The notes under the pieces: generated by a model | Told to the model about the DNA's origin: nothing | Databases searched by the model: none | What the model saw: the letters and a program-made list of their open reading frames with translations, nothing else | Position numbers and translations under genes: made by a program | Shown: piece by piece, positions 6,455-14,217 of the stretch | How the letters are laid out: each line of letters starts with the position of its first letter | Position numbering within the stretch: position 1 is the stretch's first letter | NCBI GenBank assembly: GCA_905479945.1 | Contig: CAJQOP010000122.1 | Coordinates: forward strand, 1 to 32,579 | Reading direction: 5' to 3' | Source: an uncultured Glaciecola sp. | Lineage (GTDB): Bacteria; Pseudomonadota; Gammaproteobacteria; Enterobacterales; Alteromonadaceae | DNA length: 32,579 nucleotides

Positions 6455-7627
6455 ATGAAGCGAGTTATTTGGTTGTTTTGCATCGTCCTGTTAATAGCGA
6501 TAGGTCTATCGCTTCAGCTATGGCAAGAAAGCAGTCTTGCTGCTGATAAAGGTCAATCTGCAGCACCACTGAATCAAATTCAACTGCGGCCTGCTAATGT
6601 CATTATTGGGGAAGTAACAAAAAATACATCAGAGACGATAAGTAAAAACGCCGCTAACAATTTAAACTCAATACCCATAGACGTCATCGATCTCCCAGAC
6701 TGCATGGAGAAATTGGAAAACGCTCCCAACGTTCCTCTCGAGCTACGGCAAGCCCAAGCCTCATATTTTCAATCATTGTCGACATCTAATTCAATAGATG
6801 GACAATTGGTATTCGCACTATTTTCGGAACTTTCCGATAGTGAATCCCGTTTGGATCGATTATTAGCTTTTCACGAAAAATTCCCAGAAGAATTAACGTC
6901 CCCTATAGAAATAGTCCGTTTGTGCTCAGTGTTAGATGATCACAGCAGCTGCGACTTGAATACAGTCCAAAATGCGATTCAAACCTCACCAAATAATGGA
7001 GAGATATGGTTACAAGCCATTAATTATTTTGCTAAACATGGTGATGACAAACAGGTAATGAGTGCCATTCAGGAGCTCGTCCAAACTACCTATTTGACGG
7101 ACAATTATGTTCCTTCTATTGAGCTATATACTGAAGCTTTAGAGAGTGTAGATATTGGTAACTTGGCCAGTAATACACTATCTGCAATGGGTATTGAAGC
7201 AGCAAAGGCTTGGGGAACAGCAAGTATCGTAGGATGGTGTAGTGAAGGAGTTAGTAATATCGATAAATCACAAGCTTGCTTAACGCTGGGAGCCGAGATG
7301 GAAAGACGAGGTAAGGACATACTCGTTCAATCGATAGGACTCTCAATTCAGCTAATGGTATTTGAATCGGAGAGTAACGAGGGAGCTTTCAAAGCAGCAG
7401 ATGAAAAACAGCAGTCACTGTTCCAAGTTTCAGAATCTGAGCATTATATGAACGCTTCACTACTTATGTTGCAAGATGAGGGATTGTTGAAGGAATGGTT
7501 GCGCAATCGTCATGAACTAGGGGAATTTGAAGCGCAAAAATTGTTAGTTATTGAAGTGGAAACACACTTAAAAAACCCTGACTATGTTTCTAAGCTTGAT
7601 GACTTGTTTTGCAAAGAAAAAGATTAA
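6455..7627 (+). CDS. Membrane-anchored periplasmic helical protein, unknown function
   Basis: A 390-residue protein with an N-terminal membrane anchor or signal peptide (VIWLFCIVLLIAIGLSLQLW, residues 4-23). The rest is predicted soluble and almost all helical, with a repeat-like rhythm (NGEIWLQAINYFAKHGDDKQ and similar) resembling irregular TPR/Sel1 arrays. Several cysteines (CMEKL, LCSVLDDHSSCDL, WCSEG, ACLTLG, FCKEKD) suggest disulfides and a periplasmic location. No family is recognised. It stands alone, with long non-coding stretches on both sides. Confidence 0.65.
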   Translation: MKRVIWLFCIVLLIAIGLSLQLWQESSLAADKGQSAAPLNQIQLRPANVIIGEVTKNTSETISKNAANNLNSIPIDVIDLPDCMEKLENAPNVPLELRQAQASYFQSLSTSNSIDGQLVFALFSELSDSESRLDRLLAFHEKFPEELTSPIEIVRLCSVLDDHSSCDLNTVQNAIQTSPNNGEIWLQAINYFAKHGDDKQVMSAIQELVQTTYLTDNYVPSIELYTEALESVDIGNLASNTLSAMGIEAAKAWGTASIVGWCSEGVSNIDKSQACLTLGAEMERRGKDILVQSIGLSIQLMVFESESNEGAFKAADEKQQSLFQVSESEHYMNASLLMLQDEGLLKEWLRNRHELGEFEAQKLLVIEVETHLKNPDYVSKLDDLFCKEKD

Positions 7628-8006
7628 ACAATGCTTTGGCAGCAGCGATGAAACAAATCTCGTCCGATGTAAGCAGTCATTCTCGATCAAAAGATCGTAT
7701 GCGGCCAGTTGGCAAGGTTCTCGATCAAGGCTGCATATATCTTTCTAATATTTAATTGATTCTAATCAACTTTATTAATGAAGAAGCGCATACACTTATT
7801 TATCATCAAATTTACACTCGCGTACCATTAGTGCCAGAGGTCGAACTTCAGTTAAAGTGACCCATGTAGGTACTATTGCAATAGACAATTGTCTTGCCGC
7901 TTAGCTTACTAAACTGCTCTGGCATTGCGTTTTTCGTTCATATCATGTTTATATTTTATATACATGATAGAGCATTTACGCTAATGAATTTTGAAGGGAG
8001 CGTGTT
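7628..8006. other. Intergenic region upstream of the GGDEF-EAL gene
   Basis: No gene supported. It holds an 11-base direct repeat TTCTCGATCAA (7680-7690 and 7718-7728), a short palindrome CGATC-AAAA-GATCG (7684-7697) and the inverted repeat at 7941-7969, listed separately. Confidence 0.5.
7941..7969. promoter_or_regulatory. Inverted repeat before the GGDEF-EAL gene
   Basis: TATCATGT and ACATGATA are perfect 8-bp arms separated by 13 AT-rich bases, 37 bases before the ATG at 8007. The roughly two-turn spacing suits a dimeric regulator. It also overlaps the likely -10 region. The binding protein is unknown. Confidence 0.4.
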
Positions 8007-10157
8007 ATGCCAGAACCAATAAAACGTGTTGATACCAAACAATTACAGTCAAAATTAATCGGCGCCAAAGAGTCTTTTACACAGGCTGCAATTGACGCAT
8101 TTTCGCCCAATGTTTGCATACTTAACAACGCTGGTGACATATTGTTAGTTAATCAAGCTTGGCGAAATTTTTACGACGCTAACAGCTGCGCACCCAATGT
8201 AAGTGACTATTTTATTGGCACTAATTACTTCCAGATTTGTAAGCAATCGAAAATGACTGGCAACAATGAGGCGGAGCTAGTATTAAAGGGAGCTTTACAG
8301 GTCGTTCATGGCGAACTTGATGAATTTAGCACGCAATACCCCTGCCATAGTCCTACTAAAAAGTGTTGGTTCAATATTCGTGTGACACGCTTTCAAAATG
8401 ATAGTGGATACCTAATGCTATCTCACGAAGATATAACTGAATTTAAATTAACTGAAGAAAAACACAATTTATCCGCTAAGGTTTTCAGTTACTCCCATGA
8501 AGGCATTATGATTACAGATTCGGCAGGCATTATCATTGATGTTAATGACGCTTTTACTAACATCACCGGATATAGCCGAGAAGAATCCGTCGGTCAAAAT
8601 CCGCGTTTTTTGAAGTCCGACAGACAATCAAATGATTTTTATACTGACATGTGGAATGAAATAACAAGGAATGGTTATTGGGTTGGAGAAATCTGGAATC
8701 GCCGAAAGAATGGTGAAGTCTATCCCGAAATTCAGAATATTAGCAGCGTGAACGATGCAGATGGAAAAGTCCAAAATTATGTTTCCCTATTTTCCGATAT
8801 TACTAGCCTAAAAAATTATCAAAGCCAACTAGAAAAAATGGCACATTACGATCCACTTACTTTATTACCTAATAGAGTATTACTGTCAGATCGACTCGCC
8901 CAAACCTTGCTTCAATGTCAGCGACATGAAAAATCAGTCGCCATCGTTTTTCTAGATTTAGATGGTTTTAAAGCTGTGAATGATGCCCATGGCCACGCCA
9001 TAGGAGATAGATTACTGGTTACAATGTCCAATCGTATGAAAGATACCCTGCGAGAAGAAGATACCTTGGCGCGTATTGGCGGAGATGAATTTGTTGCAGT
9101 GCTAGCAGACTTAGACAAAATAGATGATTGTGAACCTTTATTGGAGCGCCTTCTTTTAGCTGCTTCTGCCCCCGTATTTGTCGACAATATCCGGCTTAAT
9201 GTAACGGCAAGTTTAGGTGTCACTACTTACCCCGAAGATAACGTCAATGCTGATATTCTTTTGCGTCATGCTGATCAAGCTATGTACATTGCAAAAGGAA
9301 TGGGTAAAAACCGCTATCACATGTTTGATATAGCAAAAGATATCGCTCTAAAAACTAATCGTGAAGATTTAGAAGCGGTACGCATAGGCTTGCTTCAAAA
9401 ACAGTTTGTACTTTTTTACCAACCAATAGTAGATATGAAAATAGGCAAGGTCATTGGCGTAGAAGCATTGTTACGCTGGCAACATCCAGAACGTGGTTTA
9501 TTACCGCCCACTGAAATTCCAGCTTTGCTTGAAGATAACCCTGTGTCAATACAACTGGGGGAGTGGGTAATTAGTTCAGCGTTAACACAAATCAAGCAAT
9601 GGCAGAGTATTGGCCTAAATTTGAATGTAAGTGTAAATATTGGTGCACGTCAATTGCAGCAGGAAAACTTTCCCACCAGGCTCGCAGAAATAATATCTTC
9701 GCACCCCGACGTGGAAGCTGGCTACCTGGAACTTGAAGTGATGGAAAACGGTGTTTTTACTGATTTAGACCAGGTTACCAGTGTGATACAAGACTGTCTT
9801 GACATGGGTATTCATTTTACTTTAGACGATTTTGGTACAGGCTACTCATCACTTACTTATCTGCGACTTCTGCCCGCAACCTCAATTAAAATTGACCAGC
9901 GATTTATCGGAAAGATGTTAACTGACCCAAGCGCTCGAGCCATAGTTGAAGGTGTCATAGGGCTAGCTAAAGCATTTAAATGTAAAGCTATTGCAGAAGG
10001 CGTAGAAAGTATTGAGCAAGGAACAGCACTTTTAGCAATTGGCTGTGAACTCGCTCAAGGTTATGCGATAGCTCGACCTATGCCCTCGAATGATATACCA
10101 ATTTGGATAAAAAATTGGAAGCCAGACGCAGCTTGGCAAGAAAACGTGAGTCCTTAA
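8007..10157 (+). CDS. PAS-PAS-GGDEF-EAL cyclic-di-GMP turnover protein
   Basis: A 716-residue cytoplasmic protein without membrane segments. A degenerate PAS domain (about 25-145) and a typical PAS-PAC (about 150-275, ITDSAGIIIDVNDAF and GYWVGEIWNRRKNGE) are followed by a GGDEF domain (about 280-440, intact GGDEF at 358-362) and an EAL domain (about 455-705). The EAL catalytic set looks complete: EAL at 486-488, the Asn in NVSVN, the Glu in LELEVME, DDFGTGYSSL, IKIDQRFI and AEGVES. Both cyclase and phosphodiesterase activities are possible; in many such hybrids the GGDEF mainly binds GTP and tunes the EAL. The PAS domains probably sense a small ligand or redox state. The ATG has a GAAGGGAG ribosome site. 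Single-gene unit. Confidence 0.93.
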   Translation: MPEPIKRVDTKQLQSKLIGAKESFTQAAIDAFSPNVCILNNAGDILLVNQAWRNFYDANSCAPNVSDYFIGTNYFQICKQSKMTGNNEAELVLKGALQVVHGELDEFSTQYPCHSPTKKCWFNIRVTRFQNDSGYLMLSHEDITEFKLTEEKHNLSAKVFSYSHEGIMITDSAGIIIDVNDAFTNITGYSREESVGQNPRFLKSDRQSNDFYTDMWNEITRNGYWVGEIWNRRKNGEVYPEIQNISSVNDADGKVQNYVSLFSDITSLKNYQSQLEKMAHYDPLTLLPNRVLLSDRLAQTLLQCQRHEKSVAIVFLDLDGFKAVNDAHGHAIGDRLLVTMSNRMKDTLREEDTLARIGGDEFVAVLADLDKIDDCEPLLERLLLAASAPVFVDNIRLNVTASLGVTTYPEDNVNADILLRHADQAMYIAKGMGKNRYHMFDIAKDIALKTNREDLEAVRIGLLQKQFVLFYQPIVDMKIGKVIGVEALLRWQHPERGLLPPTEIPALLEDNPVSIQLGEWVISSALTQIKQWQSIGLNLNVSVNIGARQLQQENFPTRLAEIISSHPDVEAGYLELEVMENGVFTDLDQVTSVIQDCLDMGIHFTLDDFGTGYSSLTYLRLLPATSIKIDQRFIGKMLTDPSARAIVEGVIGLAKAFKCKAIAEGVESIEQGTALLAIGCELAQGYAIARPMPSNDIPIWIKNWKPDAAWQENVSP

Positions 10158-10211
10158 CATATGACTACTCAAACAAGATATTAACTCAATAACAATGGCC
10201 ACAGGCACAAA

Positions 10212-10245
10212 CCCTTATCAAGCTGATGAAGCAGATTGATAAGGG
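10212..10245. terminator. Hairpin between convergent genes, likely bidirectional terminator
   Basis: CCCTTATCAA and TTGATAAGGG are perfect 10-bp arms around a 14-base loop, located between the stop of the GGDEF-EAL gene and the stop of the minus-strand hydrolase gene. T-rich sequence follows on the plus side (ACTTTTCTTT) though not immediately. Confidence 0.6.
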
Positions 10246-10287
10246 AAGCAACTTTTCTTTATATATTTGTCGTGTCCACAACGACTA

Positions 10288-11196
10288 TTATTTAGTTTTT
10301 CTTACTCTTAGGAATACTACAAGCGCGAGGCTAAATAATGCAATAGTGCTTGGTGTTGGCACATCAATTAGGTTTAGCACTGATCTCGCTATAACACGAT
10401 GGCCCGCAGCTGTAGGATGTACATTATCCCATAACGAATATTCGTCTGGGTTAGCACAAACTGACACGCCGTTGAAGCATGAGTCAGTCACGTTTGTAAA
10501 ACCATAGGTATCTGGATTCATGGCTACATCAGCAAATAACCCTAGGGCATCAAACGCGATAATATTCAAACTCGGATCCAACGCTGCAAGACCGCTTGCA
10601 AGAGCTAAATTAAAATTAAAAGCCCAAAGGTCAGCAATCGGCAAATTTGGCATTAGAAAATTTGTTGCACCTGCACCTGCCAGTGCCAAAACACTATTTA
10701 TGATATTCTGGGCTGCATCGTTTGGATCATAAGTACCATCGGGAACGTTTTGAAAGTTATCGTTTGCCCCGCCCCAAACTGTGTAAAGTCCAGTACTATC
10801 GGCAACACCACCTGTACTAAATAAGTAACTGGCCACTTGAAAGTTTAAAATCTCATCGCTACGCGCTCCGCCGATGGCCCAATTGGTGCCGCCCGAATAC
10901 GCTGTATCAGCGGCAAGTCCAAGTTCGTCAGCGACTAACTCGGCCCATACTGGACCATTTGACAAACGGCAGCCGTCATAGGGAGACGGTGGACAAAAGA
11001 ACCCGTCCGCCAACACACCGAGCGCGCCCGAATCAGACAGTGAGTCGCCAAATACGTTAAAACTAGTTATAGGGGCGGCATGTGATGCTGAATGCAATAG
11101 CATGAGAAAAGTCGTCGCCACAATGAGTGACGCACGCTTGAAACGAATAAACTTAAATGCTTGTGTGATAGAAATTAGGTGTAGTATTTTTTTCAT
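10288..11196 (-). CDS. SGNH/GDSL-family hydrolase with PEP-CTERM-like sorting tail
   Basis: A 302-residue exported lipase/esterase-like protein. A long signal peptide ends near SASHA (residue 40). Block I FGDSLSDSG gives the nucleophile Ser52, block II Gly is in AIGGAR (108-112), block III GGAND at 142-146, and block V DNVH at 257-260 gives Asp257 and His260, so the catalytic set is intact. The last 24 residues (VPTPSTIALFSLALVVFLRV then RKTK) form the proline motif, membrane span and basic end of a PEP-CTERM signal, with PTP in place of PEP. This implies processing by an exosortase encoded elsewhere. An AAAGG ribosome site precedes the ATG. The substrate is unknown; acyl esters or acetylated polysaccharide are possible. 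Confidence 0.9.
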   Translation of the reverse strand: MKKILHLISITQAFKFIRFKRASLIVATTFLMLLHSASHAAPITSFNVFGDSLSDSGALGVLADGFFCPPSPYDGCRLSNGPVWAELVADELGLAADTAYSGGTNWAIGGARSDEILNFQVASYLFSTGGVADSTGLYTVWGGANDNFQNVPDGTYDPNDAAQNIINSVLALAGAGATNFLMPNLPIADLWAFNFNLALASGLAALDPSLNIIAFDALGLFADVAMNPDTYGFTNVTDSCFNGVSVCANPDEYSLWDNVHPTAAGHRVIARSVLNLIDVPTPSTIALFSLALVVFLRVRKTK

Positions 11197-11391
11197 TGTT
11201 ATACCTTTCGACGTTCCTTTAAAACATCTACAAAATAGCAGTAATATCCAAGATTGGACTTCGAATGCAAATGTTACATAAATGCAACAAATAAATGCAT
11301 CTCATTAACATAGCATGAAAGTATAAGGTTCAATCACCTTGTTTGTGATGCGACACAATAAATATTGCTGATAATGCAGCATAGACTTGAT

Positions 11392-11589
11392 ATGGTTTGT
11401 AAGATAAACACAAGTGGATTTTCGTTACATGCGGGAGTCTTTGCTAACGCAGATGAGCTTGATAAATTAGAAAGGCTATGCCACTACATCAGCTGTCCTG
11501 TCATTGGCGAACAACGCTTAACCATAACTGATCATGGAAAAGTACGCTATGAGGAGAACCACTTGCACTGTTTGGCCAAGAGTAGTTGA
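11392..11589 (+). pseudogene. IS91-family transposase scrap
   Basis: The reading frame contains GFSLHAGVFANADELDKLER and then LCHYISCPVIGEQRLTIT and GKVRYEE, which is the conserved HAGV..AD..KLERLCRYI..P block near the C-terminus of IS91-type Y2 transposases. The catalytic HUH and tyrosine regions and the final part are missing, and a stop follows at 11587-11589. No intact element ends were found, so it is a relic. Confidence 0.75.
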
Positions 11590-11695
11590 ATAAAACGGGT
11601 ATATGTATTACTTTTGAACTGCTGTCGTAAATGGCTTCAAGAAATACACATGCAAAAATTTGATTTTTATCATCACAATACGCAAGGCCTATATA

Positions 11696-11995
11696 ATGAG
11701 AATTATGCATACTGCAAGATTTAGCGTAAGAAGAGCAGCATTGTCGATAATATGTTTTATGCTACTCACAGCCTGTGCAAACCAACACGATATTGCTTAT
11801 CAAACTTCAAAGAATAATGACGTTTGTTTAGACCTTATAGATAGTGGTATTGAATGCAGTGTCGCCCCCCTTGCATCCCTTGTATCACCTTATGTCCGAG
11901 ACAGGCTTCCAGAAGTTACACAGCAGCTTTTGCCTATACATCAGCGTGAAGAGATAATAGAACAAGAGATTGAAGACTCAAGAAATAAACATTAG
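11696..11995 (+). CDS. Small hypothetical lipoprotein
   Basis: A 99-residue protein. A basic N-terminus (RRAA) and hydrophobic stretch (LSIICFMLLTAC) end in a LLTAC lipobox, so it should be a lipoprotein. The short mature part has two Cys (DVCLDL, IECSV) and a charged helical tail (REEIIEQEIEDS). The ATG at 11696 is preferred because AAGG lies 8 bases before it; a TTG at 11660 is also in frame. No family recognised. Confidence 0.6.
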   Translation: MRIMHTARFSVRRAALSIICFMLLTACANQHDIAYQTSKNNDVCLDLIDSGIECSVAPLASLVSPYVRDRLPEVTQQLLPIHQREEIIEQEIEDSRNKH

Positions 11996-12119
11996 CAACT
12001 TGCATCAAAAGTTTTGCAATAGATGCTTCAAAATCAGTTTTATAGCACCTTGAACGTCTCACTTTTTACCTGAAAGGGTAACGATTTCTGCGCAACTCGG
12101 GTTGAGTATTTCTATCGGT

Positions 12120-12590
12120 TTAAAACTTATAGCCAGCACTAAAAAATATTATGTTTTTACTCTTCTTTTCTTGTCTCAAAAAGAAGCTACTTCCGCCCGC
12201 ACTTTGACCGTCGATACGTGCTAAGTCAATGCCGAAAATCCAGCCATTATTTGTATATCCTGAAGGTACGTAATTGATATTCAGTGATGAAACATTTCTA
12301 CCAGATATGGTGTACGTTGCACCCATCGAAAAAGTATCCGACAAATAATAATCGTATCCCAAACTGGCTCCGATAAGGCCAACTGAAGCTCTATATTTGC
12401 TTTGCGATTGTGTATAAGATAATTGGTAACCTAATACGCCACCATATTGAACACCGAAACCTACTCCGTTATCTATTTGGCCGCAATTTCCCTGACGGAT
12501 CAGCAAAAGCAAGGCAAGTCCGACAATGATTTTAATTTTAACTTTAATTTTAATTTTCAATAACCTTAGTAGAATTTGATTTATTTTCAT
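12120..12590 (-). CDS. Small outer-membrane beta-barrel-like protein
   Basis: A 156-residue protein. After an unusually Lys/Ile-patterned N-terminus (KIKIKVKIKI) comes a signal peptide (IIVGLALLLLI), then alternating strands rich in Gly, Tyr and Ser (VGFGVQYGGVLGYQLSYTQ, GASLGYDYYLSDTFSMGATY, GWIFGIDLARID) and a terminal FFSAGYKF. The final Phe and the strand pattern fit Bam-assembled small barrels of the OmpW/OmpA-barrel size range. The exact family is not recognised. The Lys/Ile run is encoded by a hexanucleotide repeat (12530-12557). Confidence 0.6.
   Translation of the reverse strand: MKINQILLRLLKIKIKVKIKIIVGLALLLLIRQGNCGQIDNGVGFGVQYGGVLGYQLSYTQSQSKYRASVGLIGASLGYDYYLSDTFSMGATYTISGRNVSSLNINYVPSGYTNNGWIFGIDLARIDGQSAGGSSFFLRQEKKSKNIIFFSAGYKF
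12530..12557 (-). repeat. Hexanucleotide repeat inside the barrel-protein start
   Basis: About four and a half copies of a TTTAAT/TTTAAC unit (plus strand). They encode the Lys-Ile/Val dipeptide run before the signal peptide. A unit of six keeps the frame, so copy-number change would alter the length of the charged n-region and not switch the gene off. Confidence 0.7.
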
Positions 12591-12767
12591 CTGAACGTTT
12601 GGGACCCTACGTCGGACGAAACACTAAGTCAATTTAAATAATAGTCGTCCAACCATCGGCGGTTTCTTTAGAAATGTTGAAAATCGCTTCCACTTAGGTC
12701 AGCTTTGTCGCAGCTGCTGGCATTATGAGTACTCGACTGTCCGCAATGGTTGAAAATAGGAGGCCTC

Positions 12768-12860
12768 ATGTATTGTCATTTGATGAGAAATGACGTTTTG
12801 TTTTACCTATGCTTGTATTATGATGATGAGTTAAGACATCAGATATATACAGATTTTTAA
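12768..12860 (+). CDS. Possible 30-residue upstream ORF or broken N-terminus of the GGDEF gene
   Basis: The ATG has a perfect AGGAGG four bases before it. The peptide starts MYCHLMRNDVLFYLCLYY and ends at a TAA at 12858. It is in the same frame as the downstream GGDEF gene, separated from it by TAA (12858), one Gly-Thr pair, and a second TAA (12867). It may be a leader peptide or the remnant of the original N-terminus. Confidence 0.35.
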   Translation: MYCHLMRNDVLFYLCLYYDDELRHQIYTDF

Positions 12861-12905
12861 GGTACTTAAATCAAACTTAATACTAAATATACCCATAGCG
12901 GTCTC

Positions 12906-13937
12906 TTGTTCTTGTTGGTGGGTATGTTTTTTACCGCTACTGGTCTTTCGGTTCACCATTATTCCCAAGGGTCTCCATTTATACTTGATTTAATCATACC
13001 GCCTGCGGTGGCGATATACCTGCTGGGAACTCTAGCCTATATCGTCAAATATCCGAGTAAGGTCAGTAGCGTTATTCAATCCTTGATATTCGTCGGTATT
13101 TTCGGTTTGTGTGTACCTGCATGGTATTTTTCACTGCTTGCTTTTGGCTCTGATCAGCTCACTTTGCTGGAGGTTCTGCCCCCCATTACACCAATAATAT
13201 TTCCGTTGGCAATGGTGATAGTGACATTTTTAAAACCTTCCCTTGCTATCCGCACGTTTCTGCTTACTTGGATCATGTTCAGTGCTCCCATTCTCGCTTA
13301 TTTAATGACCCACTCGTCGGAACTAAACAGTCCTCGGGGAATTGAAATTGCAGTGACGCTTGGGCCGATTATGCTCTTCGTTATTACGATGCTATTAGTC
13401 AGTCGAAGTTTAAAGCAGGAAGTATTACAACTTTACGATGAGAAGAGTGATTTAAAAATAATCTCAGAGCAAGATGTACTCACCGGTTTATTGAATCGTC
13501 GTGCTGGGCAAGAAATACTGAAAAAAACAATTAAACAAAGAGACCGTTCATTCGGCCTCGTTTTGTTTGATATTGACCAGTTTAAACGTGTGAACGATGT
13601 ACATGGGCATGACATGGGAGACAAAACCTTGCAAGACATCGTGCTGCGTTGTCAAACTCGTTTGCGCTCCCATGATTACTTCATCCGTTGGGGTGGGGAA
13701 GAATTTATGCTCATCTTGATAGGTGTTGGTTTAGAGGAAACATGGACCCTTGCAGAGGATCTTAGAGTGCTTATTTCTGCTGACGTCTTATCAACAGGCC
13801 TAACAAGCTCAGCATCTTTTGGCGTGACAATTAGACATGACTCTGACGACAAGGAAAGTTTATTTAAACGAGTTGATGAGGCTTTGTATGACGCTAAAAA
13901 TAGCGGAAGAAATACGGTTGTGACTAAAGTGTACTAA
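12906..13937 (+). CDS. Membrane-bound diguanylate cyclase (GGDEF)
   Basis: A 343-residue protein when counted from the TTG at 12906. About six hydrophobic segments lie in residues 1-168, followed by a coiled linker and a C-terminal GGDEF domain (about 185-343). The signature is RWGGEEF (GGEEF at 263-267), an active variant. The metal-binding FDIDQFKRVND and the SFGVT strand are present, and no RxxD I-site is obvious. The start is unclear: no ATG lies before the first membrane segment, in-frame codons reach back to 12870 without a start, and no ribosome site fits the TTG. An ATG at 12924 would cut into the first membrane span. Function (c-di-GMP synthesis at the inner membrane) is secure; the N-terminus is not. 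Confidence 0.85.
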   Translation: MFLLVGMFFTATGLSVHHYSQGSPFILDLIIPPAVAIYLLGTLAYIVKYPSKVSSVIQSLIFVGIFGLCVPAWYFSLLAFGSDQLTLLEVLPPITPIIFPLAMVIVTFLKPSLAIRTFLLTWIMFSAPILAYLMTHSSELNSPRGIEIAVTLGPIMLFVITMLLVSRSLKQEVLQLYDEKSDLKIISEQDVLTGLLNRRAGQEILKKTIKQRDRSFGLVLFDIDQFKRVNDVHGHDMGDKTLQDIVLRCQTRLRSHDYFIRWGGEEFMLILIGVGLEETWTLAEDLRVLISADVLSTGLTSSASFGVTIRHDSDDKESLFKRVDEALYDAKNSGRNTVVTKVY

Positions 13938-14217
13938 TACCAATCACCACAAGTAAACCTACCTAAAGCGGCAAAAGAGCTTCTTAACGTTCTTCATATC
14001 CTGATCTGGCCAATTCAAGCTATTTTGATTTTTTTGCTATTGAAAGATTTTTGTAAAAACATAGGTCTTTTAGAAGTAACTAAAATCAGAACCTGTGATC
14101 TTATTTTGCCCAAGCAAATTGTGTTTTTCATTATTTTTGTACAAATAAACAGTTCACTTGAAGCGCAAAAATAGATGATAGAAAAATAATAATTGATGAA
14201 AGACCAACTGCAATGGA

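Noticed and set aside
7680..7728. 11-base direct repeat TTCTCGATCAA as a possible CRISPR or iteron
   Set aside because: Only two copies and no regular array; no replication or cas genes nearby.
11501..11710. 69-codon minus frame across the IS91 scrap
   Set aside because: The plus strand carries a recognisable transposase block; the minus frame is its shadow.
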